A stretch of 64,000 nt of DNA from Burkholderia aenigmatica (GTDB lineage: Bacteria > Pseudomonadota > Gammaproteobacteria > Burkholderiales > Burkholderiaceae): the NCBI RefSeq assembly GCF_902499175.1, contig NZ_CABVQC010000032.1:27975-91974 (forward strand). The letters run 5' to 3'. Both the position numbers and the translations under genes were made by a program. A model generated the notes under the pieces. The model had not been told where the DNA came from. It made no database searches and saw only the letters and a list, made by a program, of their open reading frames with translations. This document shows positions 24,872-33,545 of the stretch, piece after piece. The number at the start of each line of letters is the position of its first letter. The stretch's first letter is position 1.

Positions 24872-27355
24872 ATGCGCGTGTGGTGGATCGCGTTCGCGTT
24901 CGGCGTGGTCGTGCTGCAGCGGCAGGCGGCGTTGCCGGGTGCGTTCGCATGGACGATCGGTGCAGCCGTGCTCGCGGGCTGCGCGGTGCTGGGCGCGTGG
25001 CGCATGCGCCGCAGGCGCACGCGGTCGACCGTCGCGTTCGGATGGATGCTGTGCGCGCTCGCGGCCTGCGTCGCGGGGTTCGGCTACGCGGCCGCGCGGG
25101 CCGAATGGCGGCTGGACGACAGCCTGCCCGTCGAGTGGGAAGGGCGCGACATCGTCGTGACCGGTGTGATTCGGGGGCTGCCCGTGATCGACGAGACAAG
25201 TGCGAGGCTGCTGTTCGCCGTCGAGTCGAACGATGCGGGGCTGGCTCGTTTTCCGCCGTTGATCCGGCTGTCGTGGCGCGCGTATGGCGCATCGGCGACA
25301 CGCGATCCACCTCCCGATCTGCGTGCCGCACAGCGCTGGCGTTTCGTCGTGCGTCTGAAGCGCCCGCATGCCGAGGCCAATCCCGGCGTGCGTGACGGCG
25401 AGGCGGCGTGGCTTGCCGCAGGTATTCGCGCGATCGGCTATGTCAGCGCGCCCAGGCGGGCGGTATTGCTCGATGTGCACGCATCAGGATGGCGTGCTTC
25501 GATCGATCGGCTGCGCGATGCGCTGCGCTCGCGTATCGCCGAGGCGCTCGGCAGCGACGCCAGTCATCGCGGCATCGTCGCCGCACTCGCGATCGGGGAT
25601 CAGTCGGGCATTGGCGACGACGACTGGCGCGTGCTGCGCAGCACGGGCACGAGCCACCTGGTCGCGATCTCCGGCCTGCATGTCGGGCTCGTCGGCGCGA
25701 TCGCGGGCGGACTCGTGTCGATGGTCTGGCGCCGCCTGCGCTGGCGCGCACGGGCCGCGACGCTCATGTTGCCGGCGCCGTACGCCGCCGCGCTCGCCGC
25801 ACTCACCGCCGCGGCCGGATATGCGGCGCTCGCCGGTTTCAACGTACCGGCGCAGCGCGCGTGGTGGATGATCGCGGCCGGCGGCATCGCGTATCTGGCC
25901 GGGCGCAGCGTACCGACTTCCGCGGTGCTGTGCGCGGCACTCGGCGGCGTGTTGGTTGCGGATCCGTGGGCGGTGCTGTCGGCCGGGTTCTGGCTGTCGT
26001 TCGGGGCGGTTGCCGTGATCCTGATGGCCGTCGCCGGTTGGCGTGGCGTGCGTGAGCCCGATGCGGAACGCGAGGAGGGCGATGGCACGGCCGGCTTGTC
26101 GAGCCGGTTGCGTGCGTGGGGGGCACGCGCCGGGCGCCGTATTGCCGAGGCCACGCGCGTGCAGTACGCGGTGACGATCGGTCTCGCGCCGCTGACGGCC
26201 GCATGGTTCGCGCAGATCTCCCTGTCGGGCCCGTTCGGCAATGCGTTTGCGATTCCGTGGGTCAGCTCGGTCGTGACGCCGGTCGTGCTGGCCGGCATCG
26301 CGCTGCCGGCGCCGTTCGATGCGTATGCATTCCGGCTTGCGCACGCGGCGCTCGAACCGATGATGACGTTGCTCGGGCACCTCGCCGACTGGCCGGCCGG
26401 CGTGTTCTGGTTGCGCATGCCCGACTGGCCGGCGCTGGTGCTGGCCTGTGTGGGCGTCGCATGGGCGCTGATGCCGCGCGGCTGGCCGTTGCGCTGGGCG
26501 GCACCGCTCACGTGGCTGCCGCTCGTCGCGCCGGCAGCCGATACGCCGCCGCCGGGCGGTTTCCGGCTGACCGTGCTCGACGTCGGGCAGGGCGCGTCGG
26601 TGCTGGTGGAGACCGCGCGGCGCACTGTGCTGTTCGATGCGGGGCCGGGCGCGGAGTCGACTCATGCCGGCGCGCGGATCGTTGCGCCGGCACTGCGTGC
26701 GCGTGGCATCGCGGTGATCGATTCGCTCGTACTCAGTCACGCGGATGCCGATCACGCGGGCGGTGCGCCAGCCGTCTATGCGGCAGCCGACGTACGACAG
26801 TTGCTGGCCGGCATTGCGCCGAACAGCCGGCTGTGGCGCGACGCGGCAGCCGCCGGCGTCGCCGACCGGCTGCCGTGTGTGGCCGGGCAGCACTGGACCT
26901 GGGACGGCGTCGCGTTCACGATGCTGTGGCCGCAGGGCGGCCCGGGTGCGGGTACCTCGAACGGGCAGTCGTGCGTGCTGCGCATCGACGCGGGCGACAC
27001 GTCCGCACTGCTGACGGGCGACATCGAGGCGCGCGCCGAACGCCGGCTCGTGGACGCTGCGCGCGACGCGCTGGCCGCGCAGATCCTGGTCGTTCCGCAC
27101 CACGGCAGCCGCACGTCGTCGGTCGAGCCTTTCCTCGATTCGGTCGGGCCGCGCGTCGCGGTATTTCCTGTAGGCTATCGCAATCGTTTCGGGCATCCGC
27201 ACCGGACGGTTCTCGCCCGTTACGAGGCGCGCGGGATTCCGCTGCCGCGCACCGATCGCGACGGTGCCGTGCGGTTCGACGTCGCACCGGCCGACGGCGG
27301 GTTTGCCTTCGAGCGTTATCGCGACGTTCGGCGACGGTACTGGATGGATCGGTGA
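24872..27355 (+). CDS. comEC: DNA internalization protein ComEC/Rec2
   Basis: 827 residues. ATG 24872 is preceded by GAGGAGGT, which outweighs the in-frame TTG at 24818. N-terminal DUF4131 region with transmembrane helices, then the Competence domain (GIVAALAIGDQSGI, LVAISGLHVGLVGAIA, many membrane spans to ~500). From ~565 there is a metallo-beta-lactamase domain: DVGQGASVLVE, SHADADHAGG, HHGSRTSS. ComEC forms the inner-membrane channel for transforming single-stranded DNA. Near-complete motifs suggest a functional protein and potential natural competence. No other com gene is adjacent. Confidence 0.94.
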   Translation: MRVWWIAFAFGVVVLQRQAALPGAFAWTIGAAVLAGCAVLGAWRMRRRRTRSTVAFGWMLCALAACVAGFGYAAARAEWRLDDSLPVEWEGRDIVVTGVIRGLPVIDETSARLLFAVESNDAGLARFPPLIRLSWRAYGASATRDPPPDLRAAQRWRFVVRLKRPHAEANPGVRDGEAAWLAAGIRAIGYVSAPRRAVLLDVHASGWRASIDRLRDALRSRIAEALGSDASHRGIVAALAIGDQSGIGDDDWRVLRSTGTSHLVAISGLHVGLVGAIAGGLVSMVWRRLRWRARAATLMLPAPYAAALAALTAAAGYAALAGFNVPAQRAWWMIAAGGIAYLAGRSVPTSAVLCAALGGVLVADPWAVLSAGFWLSFGAVAVILMAVAGWRGVREPDAEREEGDGTAGLSSRLRAWGARAGRRIAEATRVQYAVTIGLAPLTAAWFAQISLSGPFGNAFAIPWVSSVVTPVVLAGIALPAPFDAYAFRLAHAALEPMMTLLGHLADWPAGVFWLRMPDWPALVLACVGVAWALMPRGWPLRWAAPLTWLPLVAPAADTPPPGGFRLTVLDVGQGASVLVETARRTVLFDAGPGAESTHAGARIVAPALRARGIAVIDSLVLSHADADHAGGAPAVYAAADVRQLLAGIAPNSRLWRDAAAAGVADRLPCVAGQHWTWDGVAFTMLWPQGGPGAGTSNGQSCVLRIDAGDTSALLTGDIEARAERRLVDAARDALAAQILVVPHHGSRTSSVEPFLDSVGPRVAVFPVGYRNRFGHPHRTVLARYEARGIPLPRTDRDGAVRFDVAPADGGFAFERYRDVRRRYWMDR

Positions 27356-27410
27356 TCGCGGCGAGGGCCGGCGTAGCGAGAAGGAAGGCCCGGGACCCGC
27401 GCATCATGTC

Positions 27411-27511
27411 GAAGCATGGGCCCGGCAGAACACGAAGCAGAGGGCCGGGGCTGACCCCGGTCGACCGCGAAGCATGGGGCGGGAGTAAGCGCTAAAGCAC
27501 CAACTCCCGCC
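27411..27511 (+). repeat. Imperfect direct repeats and hairpins between comEC and the hydrolase gene
   Basis: Three related units beginning GAAGCA and continuing into G/C runs start at 27411, 27434 and 27469. Two hairpins overlap them: CCGGGG-CTGA-CCCCGG (27445-27460), and a 9-bp stem GGCGGGAGT / ACTCCCGCC (27478-27486 with 27503-27511). The second ends just before the ribosome binding site of the next gene. Confidence 0.6.
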
Positions 27512-27531
27512 GACAAAGGAGACATCGGCGT

Positions 27532-28377
27532 TTGAAGGACATCCTCCATTTCTCGCACGCGAACGGCTTCCCGGCGTCGACGTACCGGACGATCTTCGCC
27601 GAACTGGCCGACGACTACGAGCTGCGCTACATCGAACGGATCGGCCACGACCGCCGCTACCCGGTGACGCGCGACTGGCCGCATCTCGTCGAGCAACTGC
27701 TCGACGACATCGGCAGCCGCTACGAGCGTCCCGTCTGGCTCGTCGGTCATTCGCTCGGCGGCTACCTGTCGCTGATGGCCGCGCTGAAGAAGCCGCAATG
27801 GGTGCGCGGCGTCGTGATGATCGATTCGCCGATCATCGCGGGCTGGCGCGCCGGCGCATTGCGTGCAAGCCAGTGGGCGGGGCTCGACGAGCGGCTGTCG
27901 CCGGCCGCCGCGACGCGCAACCGGCGCACGCGGTGGGTGAGCCGCGACGACGTCTGGCGGCATTTCCGCGAGAAGCCGGCGTTCGCCCGCTGGGACGAAC
28001 GGATGCTGGCGGACTACATCGACTACGGGATTCCGCAGGCCGGTGCCGACGGCGAGCGGGCGCTCGCGTTCGACCGGCAGGTCGAATACCTGATCTACCG
28101 GACCCTGCCGCACACGCTCGGCCCGCGGCTCGCGCACGGCGCGCCGGTGCCGCTCGGTTTTCTCGCCGGCACGCGTTCGCGCGAGGTGCGCCAGGTCGGG
28201 CTCAATGCGACGCGCCGCGCGGCGCGCGGTCGCGTCGAATGGCTGGAAGGCAGCCACCTGTTCCCGATGGAGCGGCCGCTCGAGACCGCCCGCGCATTGC
28301 AGCGGATGCTGAATTCGCTGAAGGCGGTGGAGGGCGATGTGACGCAGGGCGGTGCCCCGCTCGCGAAGCGCGCCTGA
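27532..28377 (+). CDS. Alpha/beta hydrolase
   Basis: 281 residues from TTG 27532, with AAAGGAG upstream. The alpha/beta hydrolase core includes the oxyanion segment HANGFPASTY, nucleophile elbow GHSLGG, a candidate acidic residue after strand 7 (LGFLAGTRSREV region; not certain), and catalytic His in EGSHLFPME. A cap region (~120-200) is rich in Arg/Trp. Substrate unknown. It probably follows comEC in transcription or uses the repeat-rich gap as its own leader, and precedes pyrG. Confidence 0.8.
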   Translation: MKDILHFSHANGFPASTYRTIFAELADDYELRYIERIGHDRRYPVTRDWPHLVEQLLDDIGSRYERPVWLVGHSLGGYLSLMAALKKPQWVRGVVMIDSPIIAGWRAGALRASQWAGLDERLSPAAATRNRRTRWVSRDDVWRHFREKPAFARWDERMLADYIDYGIPQAGADGERALAFDRQVEYLIYRTLPHTLGPRLAHGAPVPLGFLAGTRSREVRQVGLNATRRAARGRVEWLEGSHLFPMERPLETARALQRMLNSLKAVEGDVTQGGAPLAKRA

Positions 28378-28504
28378 CGCACGGTTGGGCGGCCGGGGCG
28401 CGCCTGCGATGCGCGCGGTTGCGCCGGCGCGCATGGCTGGTGCGGGTCGGCGCGAAAGGGCGCGATCATCGAGTCAATTGCTGAGAGAAGGGCGGGCTTT
28501 ACGG

Positions 28505-28510
28505 TATAAT
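28505..28510 (+). promoter_or_regulatory. -10 element of pyrG
   Basis: Perfect TATAAT 25 bases upstream of the pyrG ATG. The only -35-like TTGCTG (28478) is 21 bp away, so the promoter is incomplete by eye. Confidence 0.45.
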
Positions 28511-28535
28511 CCGTTTTTCCCGCGAGCATCCAGCG

Positions 28536-30188
28536 ATGACCAAATATGTTTTCGTCACCGGCGGCGTAGTTTCTTCCCTTGGCAAGGGTATTGCCGCCGC
28601 TTCCCTCGCCGCGATCCTCGAATCGCGCGGTCTGAAAGTCACCCTCCTCAAACTCGATCCCTACATCAACGTCGACCCCGGCACGATGAGCCCGTTCCAG
28701 CACGGCGAAGTGTTCGTGACGGAAGATGGAGCGGAGACGGACCTCGACCTCGGCCACTATGAGCGCTTCATCAGCACGAAGATGCGCAAGGCCAACAACT
28801 TCACGACCGGCCAGATCTACGAATCGGTGATCCGCAAGGAACGCCGCGGCGACTATCTCGGCAAGACCGTGCAGGTCATTCCGCACATCACGAACGAAAT
28901 CCAGGCGTTCGTCGAGCGCGGGGCCGCGTCGGCCACCTGCGGTGAGCCGGATGTCGCGATCGTCGAGATCGGCGGCACGGTCGGTGACATCGAATCGCTG
29001 CCGTTCCTCGAAGCCGCGCGCCAGATGAGCCTGCGCCTCGGCCGCAACAGCGCGTGCTTCGTGCACCTGACGCTGGTGCCGTACGTCGCGACGGCCGGCG
29101 AGCTGAAGACGAAGCCGACCCAGCACAGCGTGCAGAAGCTGCGCGAGATCGGCATCCTGCCGCACGTGCTGCTGTGCCGTGCGGACCGCCGCATTCCGGA
29201 CGACGAATCGAAGAAGATCTCGATGTTCTCGAACGTGCCGGAAGACGCCGTGATCTCGGTGTGGGACGCCGACAGCATCTACAAGATTCCGCAGATGCTG
29301 CACGACCAGGGCCTCGACCGCATCATCTGCGAGGAACTGAAGCTGTCGCCGAAGGACGCCGACCTGAGCATGTGGTCGGAACTCGTCGAGAAGCTCGAGA
29401 ACCCGAAGCACGAAGTGACGATCGGCATGGTCGGCAAGTATGTCGATCTGACCGAATCGTACAAGTCGCTGATCGAGGCGCTGCGCCACGCATCGCTGCA
29501 CACGTCGACCAAGGTCAACATCGAATACATCGACTCGGAAGAGATCGAGACGAACGGTGTCGACAGCCTGAAGCACCTCGACGCCGTGCTGGTGCCGGGC
29601 GGTTTCGGCCGTCGCGGCACGGAAGGCAAGATCGCGGCGATCCGCTATGCGCGTGAAGCCAAGGTGCCGTATCTCGGCATCTGCCTCGGCATGCAGCTCG
29701 CGGTGATCGAGTTCGCGCGCGACGTCGTCGGCCTGAAGCAGGCGAACAGCACGGAATTCGAGCCGGACACGCCGGAACGCGTGGTCGCGCTGATCACCGA
29801 ATGGGCCGACCGCGACGGCAAGATCGAGACGCGCACCGAGGAATCCGACCTTGGCGGCACGATGCGCCTCGGCTCGCAGCGCTGCCCGATCAAGCCGGGC
29901 ACGATGGCCGAAGAGATCTATGGCAAGGACGTGAACGAGCGCCATCGCCACCGTTATGAAGTCAATAACCGCTTCGTGCCCCAGCTCGAAGCCGGCGGCC
30001 TTATCATCAGCGCCCGTACCCCGAGCGAGGATCTGCCGGAAATGATGGAACTGCCGCGTTCGATGCACCCGTGGTTCGTCGGCGTCCAGTTCCACCCGGA
30101 ATTCACGTCCACGCCGCGTGACGGTCATCCCCTCTTCAAGTCGTTCGTCGAAGCTGCGCTTGCCAACAAGCAAGCGCGCGGAGTGTAA
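28536..30188 (+). CDS. pyrG: CTP synthase
   Basis: 550 residues. The N-terminal amidoligase domain starts TKYVFVTGGVVSSLGKGI (P-loop) and includes LKLDPYINVDPGTMSPFQHGEVFV. The C-terminal class I glutamine amidotransferase carries the nucleophile Cys in GICLGMQLAV (about residue 383) and the His/Glu pair in GVQFHPEF. It converts UTP to CTP with glutamine ammonia. kdsA starts 3 bp after its stop. The pyrG-kdsA-eno-ftsB order places CTP supply next to Kdo synthesis, which consumes CTP in its next steps. Confidence 0.98.
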   Translation: MTKYVFVTGGVVSSLGKGIAAASLAAILESRGLKVTLLKLDPYINVDPGTMSPFQHGEVFVTEDGAETDLDLGHYERFISTKMRKANNFTTGQIYESVIRKERRGDYLGKTVQVIPHITNEIQAFVERGAASATCGEPDVAIVEIGGTVGDIESLPFLEAARQMSLRLGRNSACFVHLTLVPYVATAGELKTKPTQHSVQKLREIGILPHVLLCRADRRIPDDESKKISMFSNVPEDAVISVWDADSIYKIPQMLHDQGLDRIICEELKLSPKDADLSMWSELVEKLENPKHEVTIGMVGKYVDLTESYKSLIEALRHASLHTSTKVNIEYIDSEEIETNGVDSLKHLDAVLVPGGFGRRGTEGKIAAIRYAREAKVPYLGICLGMQLAVIEFARDVVGLKQANSTEFEPDTPERVVALITEWADRDGKIETRTEESDLGGTMRLGSQRCPIKPGTMAEEIYGKDVNERHRHRYEVNNRFVPQLEAGGLIISARTPSEDLPEMMELPRSMHPWFVGVQFHPEFTSTPRDGHPLFKSFVEAALANKQARGV

Positions 30189-30190
30189 GC

Positions 30191-31045
30191 ATGAAGCTGT
30201 GCGATTTCGAGGTCGGTCTCGACAAGCCTTTCTTCCTGATCGCGGGTACCTGCGTCGTCGAATCGGAGCAAATGACGATCGACACGGCGGGCCGCCTGAA
30301 GGAGATCTGCGCGAAGCTGAACGTTCCGTTCATCTACAAGTCGTCCTACGACAAGGCGAACCGCAGTTCGGGCAAGTCGTTCCGCGGCCTCGGAATGGAC
30401 GAGGGCCTGCGGATCCTGTCCGAGGTGAAGCGCCAGCTCGGCCTGCCGGTGCTGACCGACGTGCATTCGATCGAAGAGATCGAGCAGGTCGCGTCGGTCG
30501 TCGACGTGCTGCAGACGCCGGCGTTCCTGTGCCGCCAGACCGATTTCATCCATGCGTGCGCGCGCTCGGGCAAGCCCGTCAACATCAAGAAGGGCCAGTT
30601 CCTCGCGCCGCACGACATGAAGAACGTGATCGACAAGGCGCGCGAAGCGGCCCGTGAAGCGGGGCTGTCGGAAGACCGCTTCATGGCGTGCGAGCGCGGT
30701 GTCTCGTTCGGCTACAACAATCTCGTGTCGGACATGCGTTCGCTCGCGATCATGCGCGAGACGAGCGCCCCCGTCGTGTTCGATGCGACCCACTCGGTGC
30801 AGCTGCCGGGCGGGCAGGGCACGAGCTCGGGCGGCCAGCGCGAATTCGTGCCGGTGCTCGCACGGGCGGCGGTCGCGACGGGCGTCGCGGGCCTCTTCAT
30901 GGAGACGCACCCGAATCCGGCTGAAGCAAAGTCGGACGGCCCGAACGCGGTGCCGCTGAACCGGATGGGTGCGCTGCTGGAGACCCTCGTCACGCTCGAC
31001 CAGGCGGTGAAGCGCAATCCGTTCCTGGAAAACGATTTCAATTAA
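30191..31045 (+). CDS. kdsA: 2-dehydro-3-deoxyphosphooctonate aldolase (Kdo-8-P synthase)
   Basis: 284 residues. A DAHP/KDO8P synthase barrel: LIAGTCVVESEQM, KSSYDKANRSSGKSFRG (PEP-binding loop), TDVHSIEE, IKKGQFLAPHDM, FDATHSVQLPGG and METHPNPAEAKSDGPNA. The asparagine-type KANRSS loop suggests the metal-independent class. It condenses PEP and arabinose-5-phosphate for the LPS inner core. Translation is probably coupled to pyrG (3-bp gap). Confidence 0.97.
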   Translation: MKLCDFEVGLDKPFFLIAGTCVVESEQMTIDTAGRLKEICAKLNVPFIYKSSYDKANRSSGKSFRGLGMDEGLRILSEVKRQLGLPVLTDVHSIEEIEQVASVVDVLQTPAFLCRQTDFIHACARSGKPVNIKKGQFLAPHDMKNVIDKAREAAREAGLSEDRFMACERGVSFGYNNLVSDMRSLAIMRETSAPVVFDATHSVQLPGGQGTSSGGQREFVPVLARAAVATGVAGLFMETHPNPAEAKSDGPNAVPLNRMGALLETLVTLDQAVKRNPFLENDFN

Positions 31046-31151
31046 AGATCGAATGAACCTTGCGACGGCTTCGCGCGTCAGTAGCGAAAGCGGTTCAGGC
31101 GCGCGCGCCGTCGCAGTTTGAAGAATCCATCGTCATTCTCAGAGGAAACCC

Positions 31152-32435
31152 ATGAGTGCAATCGTAGATATCATCGGCCGCGAGATTCTGGATTCGCGCG
31201 GCAACCCCACCGTCGAATGCGACGTGCTGCTCGAATCGGGCACGATGGGCCGCGCGGCGGTGCCGTCGGGCGCGTCCACCGGCTCGCGTGAAGCGATCGA
31301 ACTGCGCGACGGCGAAGCCGGCCGCTACAACGGCAAGGGCGTGCTGAAGGCAGTCGAGCATATCAACACCGAAATCTCCGAAGCCATCATGGGCCTCGAC
31401 GCGTCGGAACAGGCGTTCCTCGACAAGACGCTGCTCGAGCTGGACGGCACCGACAACAAGTCGCGCCTCGGCGCGAACGCGATGCTGGCCGTGTCGATGG
31501 CCGTCGCGAAGGCAGCCGCCGAAGAGGCTGGCTTGCCGCTGTACCGCTACTTCGGCGGTTCGGGTGCAATGCAACTGCCGGTGCCGATGATGAACATCGT
31601 CAACGGCGGCGCGCACGCGAACAACAGCCTCGACATCCAGGAATTCATGATCGTCCCGGTGAGCCAGCCGACGTTCCGTGAAGCCCTGCGTTGCGGCGCG
31701 GAAGTGTTCCACGCACTGAAGAAGATCCTGAGCGACCGCGGCATGAGCACGGCAGTCGGTGACGAAGGCGGCTTCGCGCCGAACTTCGGCAGCAACGACG
31801 AGTGCCTGTCGACGATCCTGCAGGCGATCGAGAAGGCTGGCTACCGTGCCGGTGAAGACGTGCTGCTCGCGCTCGACTGCGCGGCATCCGAGTTCTACCA
31901 CGACGGCAAGTACCAGCTCGCGGGCGAAGGCCTGCAACTGTCGTCGGCCGAATTCACCGACTACCTCGCGACGCTCGCGGACAAGTTCCCGATCGTGTCG
32001 ATCGAGGACGGCATGCACGAAAGCGACTGGGAAGGCTGGAAGCTGCTGACCGACCGCCTCGGCAAGAAGGTGCAGCTGGTCGGCGACGACCTGTTCGTCA
32101 CGAACACGCGCATCCTGAAGGAAGGCATCGAGAAGGGCATCGCGAACTCGATCCTCATCAAGATCAACCAGATCGGTACGCTGACCGAAACGTTCGCGGC
32201 AATCGAAATGGCGAAGCGTGCTGGCTACACGGCCGTGATCTCGCACCGCTCGGGCGAAACGGAAGATTCGACGATCGCGGACATCGCGGTCGGCCTGAAC
32301 GCCGGTCAGATCAAGACGGGTTCGCTGTCGCGCAGCGACCGTATCTCGAAGTACAACCAGCTGCTGCGCATCGAGGAAGATCTCGGCGACATCGCAAGCT
32401 ACCCGGGTAAATCGGCTTTCTATAACCTGCGCTAA
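31152..32435 (+). CDS. eno: Enolase
   Basis: 427 residues, AGAGGAAAC before the ATG. Visible are the DSRGNPTVECDV N-terminal motif, substrate loop GAS-TG, metal ligands (LALDCAASEFY, SIEDGMHESDWEGW, VGDDLFVTN), catalytic Lys in LIKINQIGTLTE, and the signature SHRSGETEDSTIADIAVG. It catalyses 2-phosphoglycerate to PEP and in many proteobacteria is also an RNA degradosome partner. PEP is the substrate of the adjacent KdsA. Confidence 0.98.
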   Translation: MSAIVDIIGREILDSRGNPTVECDVLLESGTMGRAAVPSGASTGSREAIELRDGEAGRYNGKGVLKAVEHINTEISEAIMGLDASEQAFLDKTLLELDGTDNKSRLGANAMLAVSMAVAKAAAEEAGLPLYRYFGGSGAMQLPVPMMNIVNGGAHANNSLDIQEFMIVPVSQPTFREALRCGAEVFHALKKILSDRGMSTAVGDEGGFAPNFGSNDECLSTILQAIEKAGYRAGEDVLLALDCAASEFYHDGKYQLAGEGLQLSSAEFTDYLATLADKFPIVSIEDGMHESDWEGWKLLTDRLGKKVQLVGDDLFVTNTRILKEGIEKGIANSILIKINQIGTLTETFAAIEMAKRAGYTAVISHRSGETEDSTIADIAVGLNAGQIKTGSLSRSDRISKYNQLLRIEEDLGDIASYPGKSAFYNLR

Positions 32436-32463
32436 CGCGCTACTATCGGGTTCGTCATCTCGA

Positions 32464-32493
32464 CGCCGCTCTGTGCATGTGCGCGGAGCGGCG
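32464..32493 (+). terminator. Weak terminator-like hairpin between eno and ftsB
   Basis: 8-bp stem CGCCGCTC/GAGCGGCG with a 14-base loop, followed by CTTCTTA rather than a full T-run. Perhaps partial termination after the highly expressed eno. Confidence 0.4.
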
Positions 32494-32516
32494 CTTCTTA
32501 TATCTGCGGTTCTTAC

Positions 32517-32942
32517 ATGCGGCTTGTCACTGTCGTCCTGATTGCCCTGCTGGCGCTCATTCAGTACCCCCTATGGTGGGGACACGGCGGCTGGCTGCGG
32601 GTGCATGAATTGCGTCAGCAGCTTGACGACCAGCTCCAGAAGAATGCGGACGAGAAGCTGCGCAACGAGCGCACCGCCGGCGAAGTGCAGGATCTGCAGA
32701 GCGGCACTGCGGCCATCGAGGAGCGCGCGCGCTACGAGATGGGCATGGTGAAGGACGGCGAGGTGTTCGTGCAGTTCGTGTCGCCGAATGCGCCGGCCGC
32801 GCCGCTGAACAACACGCCGTCGAATACGTCGACGCGCGGCGCCGTATCCGCGGCGCCGGTGCGTGTCGTGCCGAATCCGCAGTCGATCGCGAAGCCGTCG
32901 CGGCATCATGGCGGCGACAAGGGCAAGGCCGCGCATCACTGA
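32517..32942 (+). CDS. ftsB: Cell division protein FtsB
   Basis: 141 residues. N-terminal transmembrane helix (LVTVVLIALLALIQYPLWW), periplasmic coiled coil (LRQQLDDQLQKNADEKLRNERTAGEVQDLQ), then AIEERARYEMGMVKDGEVFVQFV, the conserved FtsB C-terminal motif (ARyELGMvk..E.f). It links FtsL and FtsQ in the divisome. It is longer than E. coli FtsB (103) by an unstructured Pro/Ser/His-rich tail ending HHGGDKGKAAHH. Position after eno is the classic eno-ftsB arrangement. Confidence 0.94.
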   Translation: MRLVTVVLIALLALIQYPLWWGHGGWLRVHELRQQLDDQLQKNADEKLRNERTAGEVQDLQSGTAAIEERARYEMGMVKDGEVFVQFVSPNAPAAPLNNTPSNTSTRGAVSAAPVRVVPNPQSIAKPSRHHGGDKGKAAHH

Positions 32943-32964
32943 GCGCAATTGCTCGAATCCATTG

Positions 32965-32993
32965 AAAAAGCGCGGGAAATGCCGCGCTTTTTT
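32965..32993. terminator. Bidirectional terminator ftsB / lipoprotein gene
   Basis: A5, stem GCGCGG, loop GAAATG, stem CCGCGC, T6. It lies between convergent genes. Confidence 0.92.
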
Positions 32994-33031
32994 ATTTCCT
33001 GCCGGTAGTCAATCGACTGAGCGATGCACGC

Positions 33032-33406
33032 TCACCACCACCATCCCGGGTAGCCGTAGCTGATACCCGTGCCCCAGCGATTGCCCCATCCGCCGTAATA
33101 CCCGCCGTAGACGGTGACGGGCGGCGGCGAGTAATAGGCCCACGCGCGCGCCGCGGCCTCGGCTGCGATCGCGCTGTTCTGTTCGCGCAGCACCTGCTGG
33201 TCGATCTCGTCATAGCGCTTGCGTTCGGCGCTCGACAGCGCGCGCGGCTGGCCGCCCGATGCACCGGGTTCGGGCAGGCGGCTCAGGATCGTGGAAGTCG
33301 GCGGCGGCATCGCGCAGCCGGCAAGGGCGAGCGTGCCGGCGGCAACGCTCGTCAGGACGATGGTGCGGAACGATCGATGAAACGGTCGATGAAGCGGGCG
33401 ATTCAT
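33032..33406 (-). CDS. Small lipoprotein with Gly/Tyr/Trp-rich tail
   Basis: 124 residues from ATG 33406 (AGGAGA upstream). Signal peptide II: basic MNRPLHRPFHRSFR, hydrophobic core TIVLTSVAAGTLA, lipobox LAGC. The mature part has a helical stretch (SSAERKRYDEIDQQVLREQ, AIAAEAAARAWAYY) and ends in a ~30-residue tail of Gly, Tyr and Trp (YGGYYGGWGN, finishing GYPGWWW). Outer-membrane anchoring is predicted from the lipobox. No known domain recognised. It is convergent with ftsB. Confidence 0.8.
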   Translation of the reverse strand: MNRPLHRPFHRSFRTIVLTSVAAGTLALAGCAMPPPTSTILSRLPEPGASGGQPRALSSAERKRYDEIDQQVLREQNSAIAAEAAARAWAYYSPPPVTVYGGYYGGWGNRWGTGISYGYPGWWW

Positions 33407-33545
33407 GTGTTTCTCCTGCAGCGCGCCGACGACGGGAGGCGGCTTGCGCCGAAGTACGAGACTTCGGCGCCGGAGCCGTGCGTGCGACGCTCGTGCGTCA
33501 TTATGCGCCCGTGCCCGCATGGCGGGCACCGGGCCGCTGCCCAGC

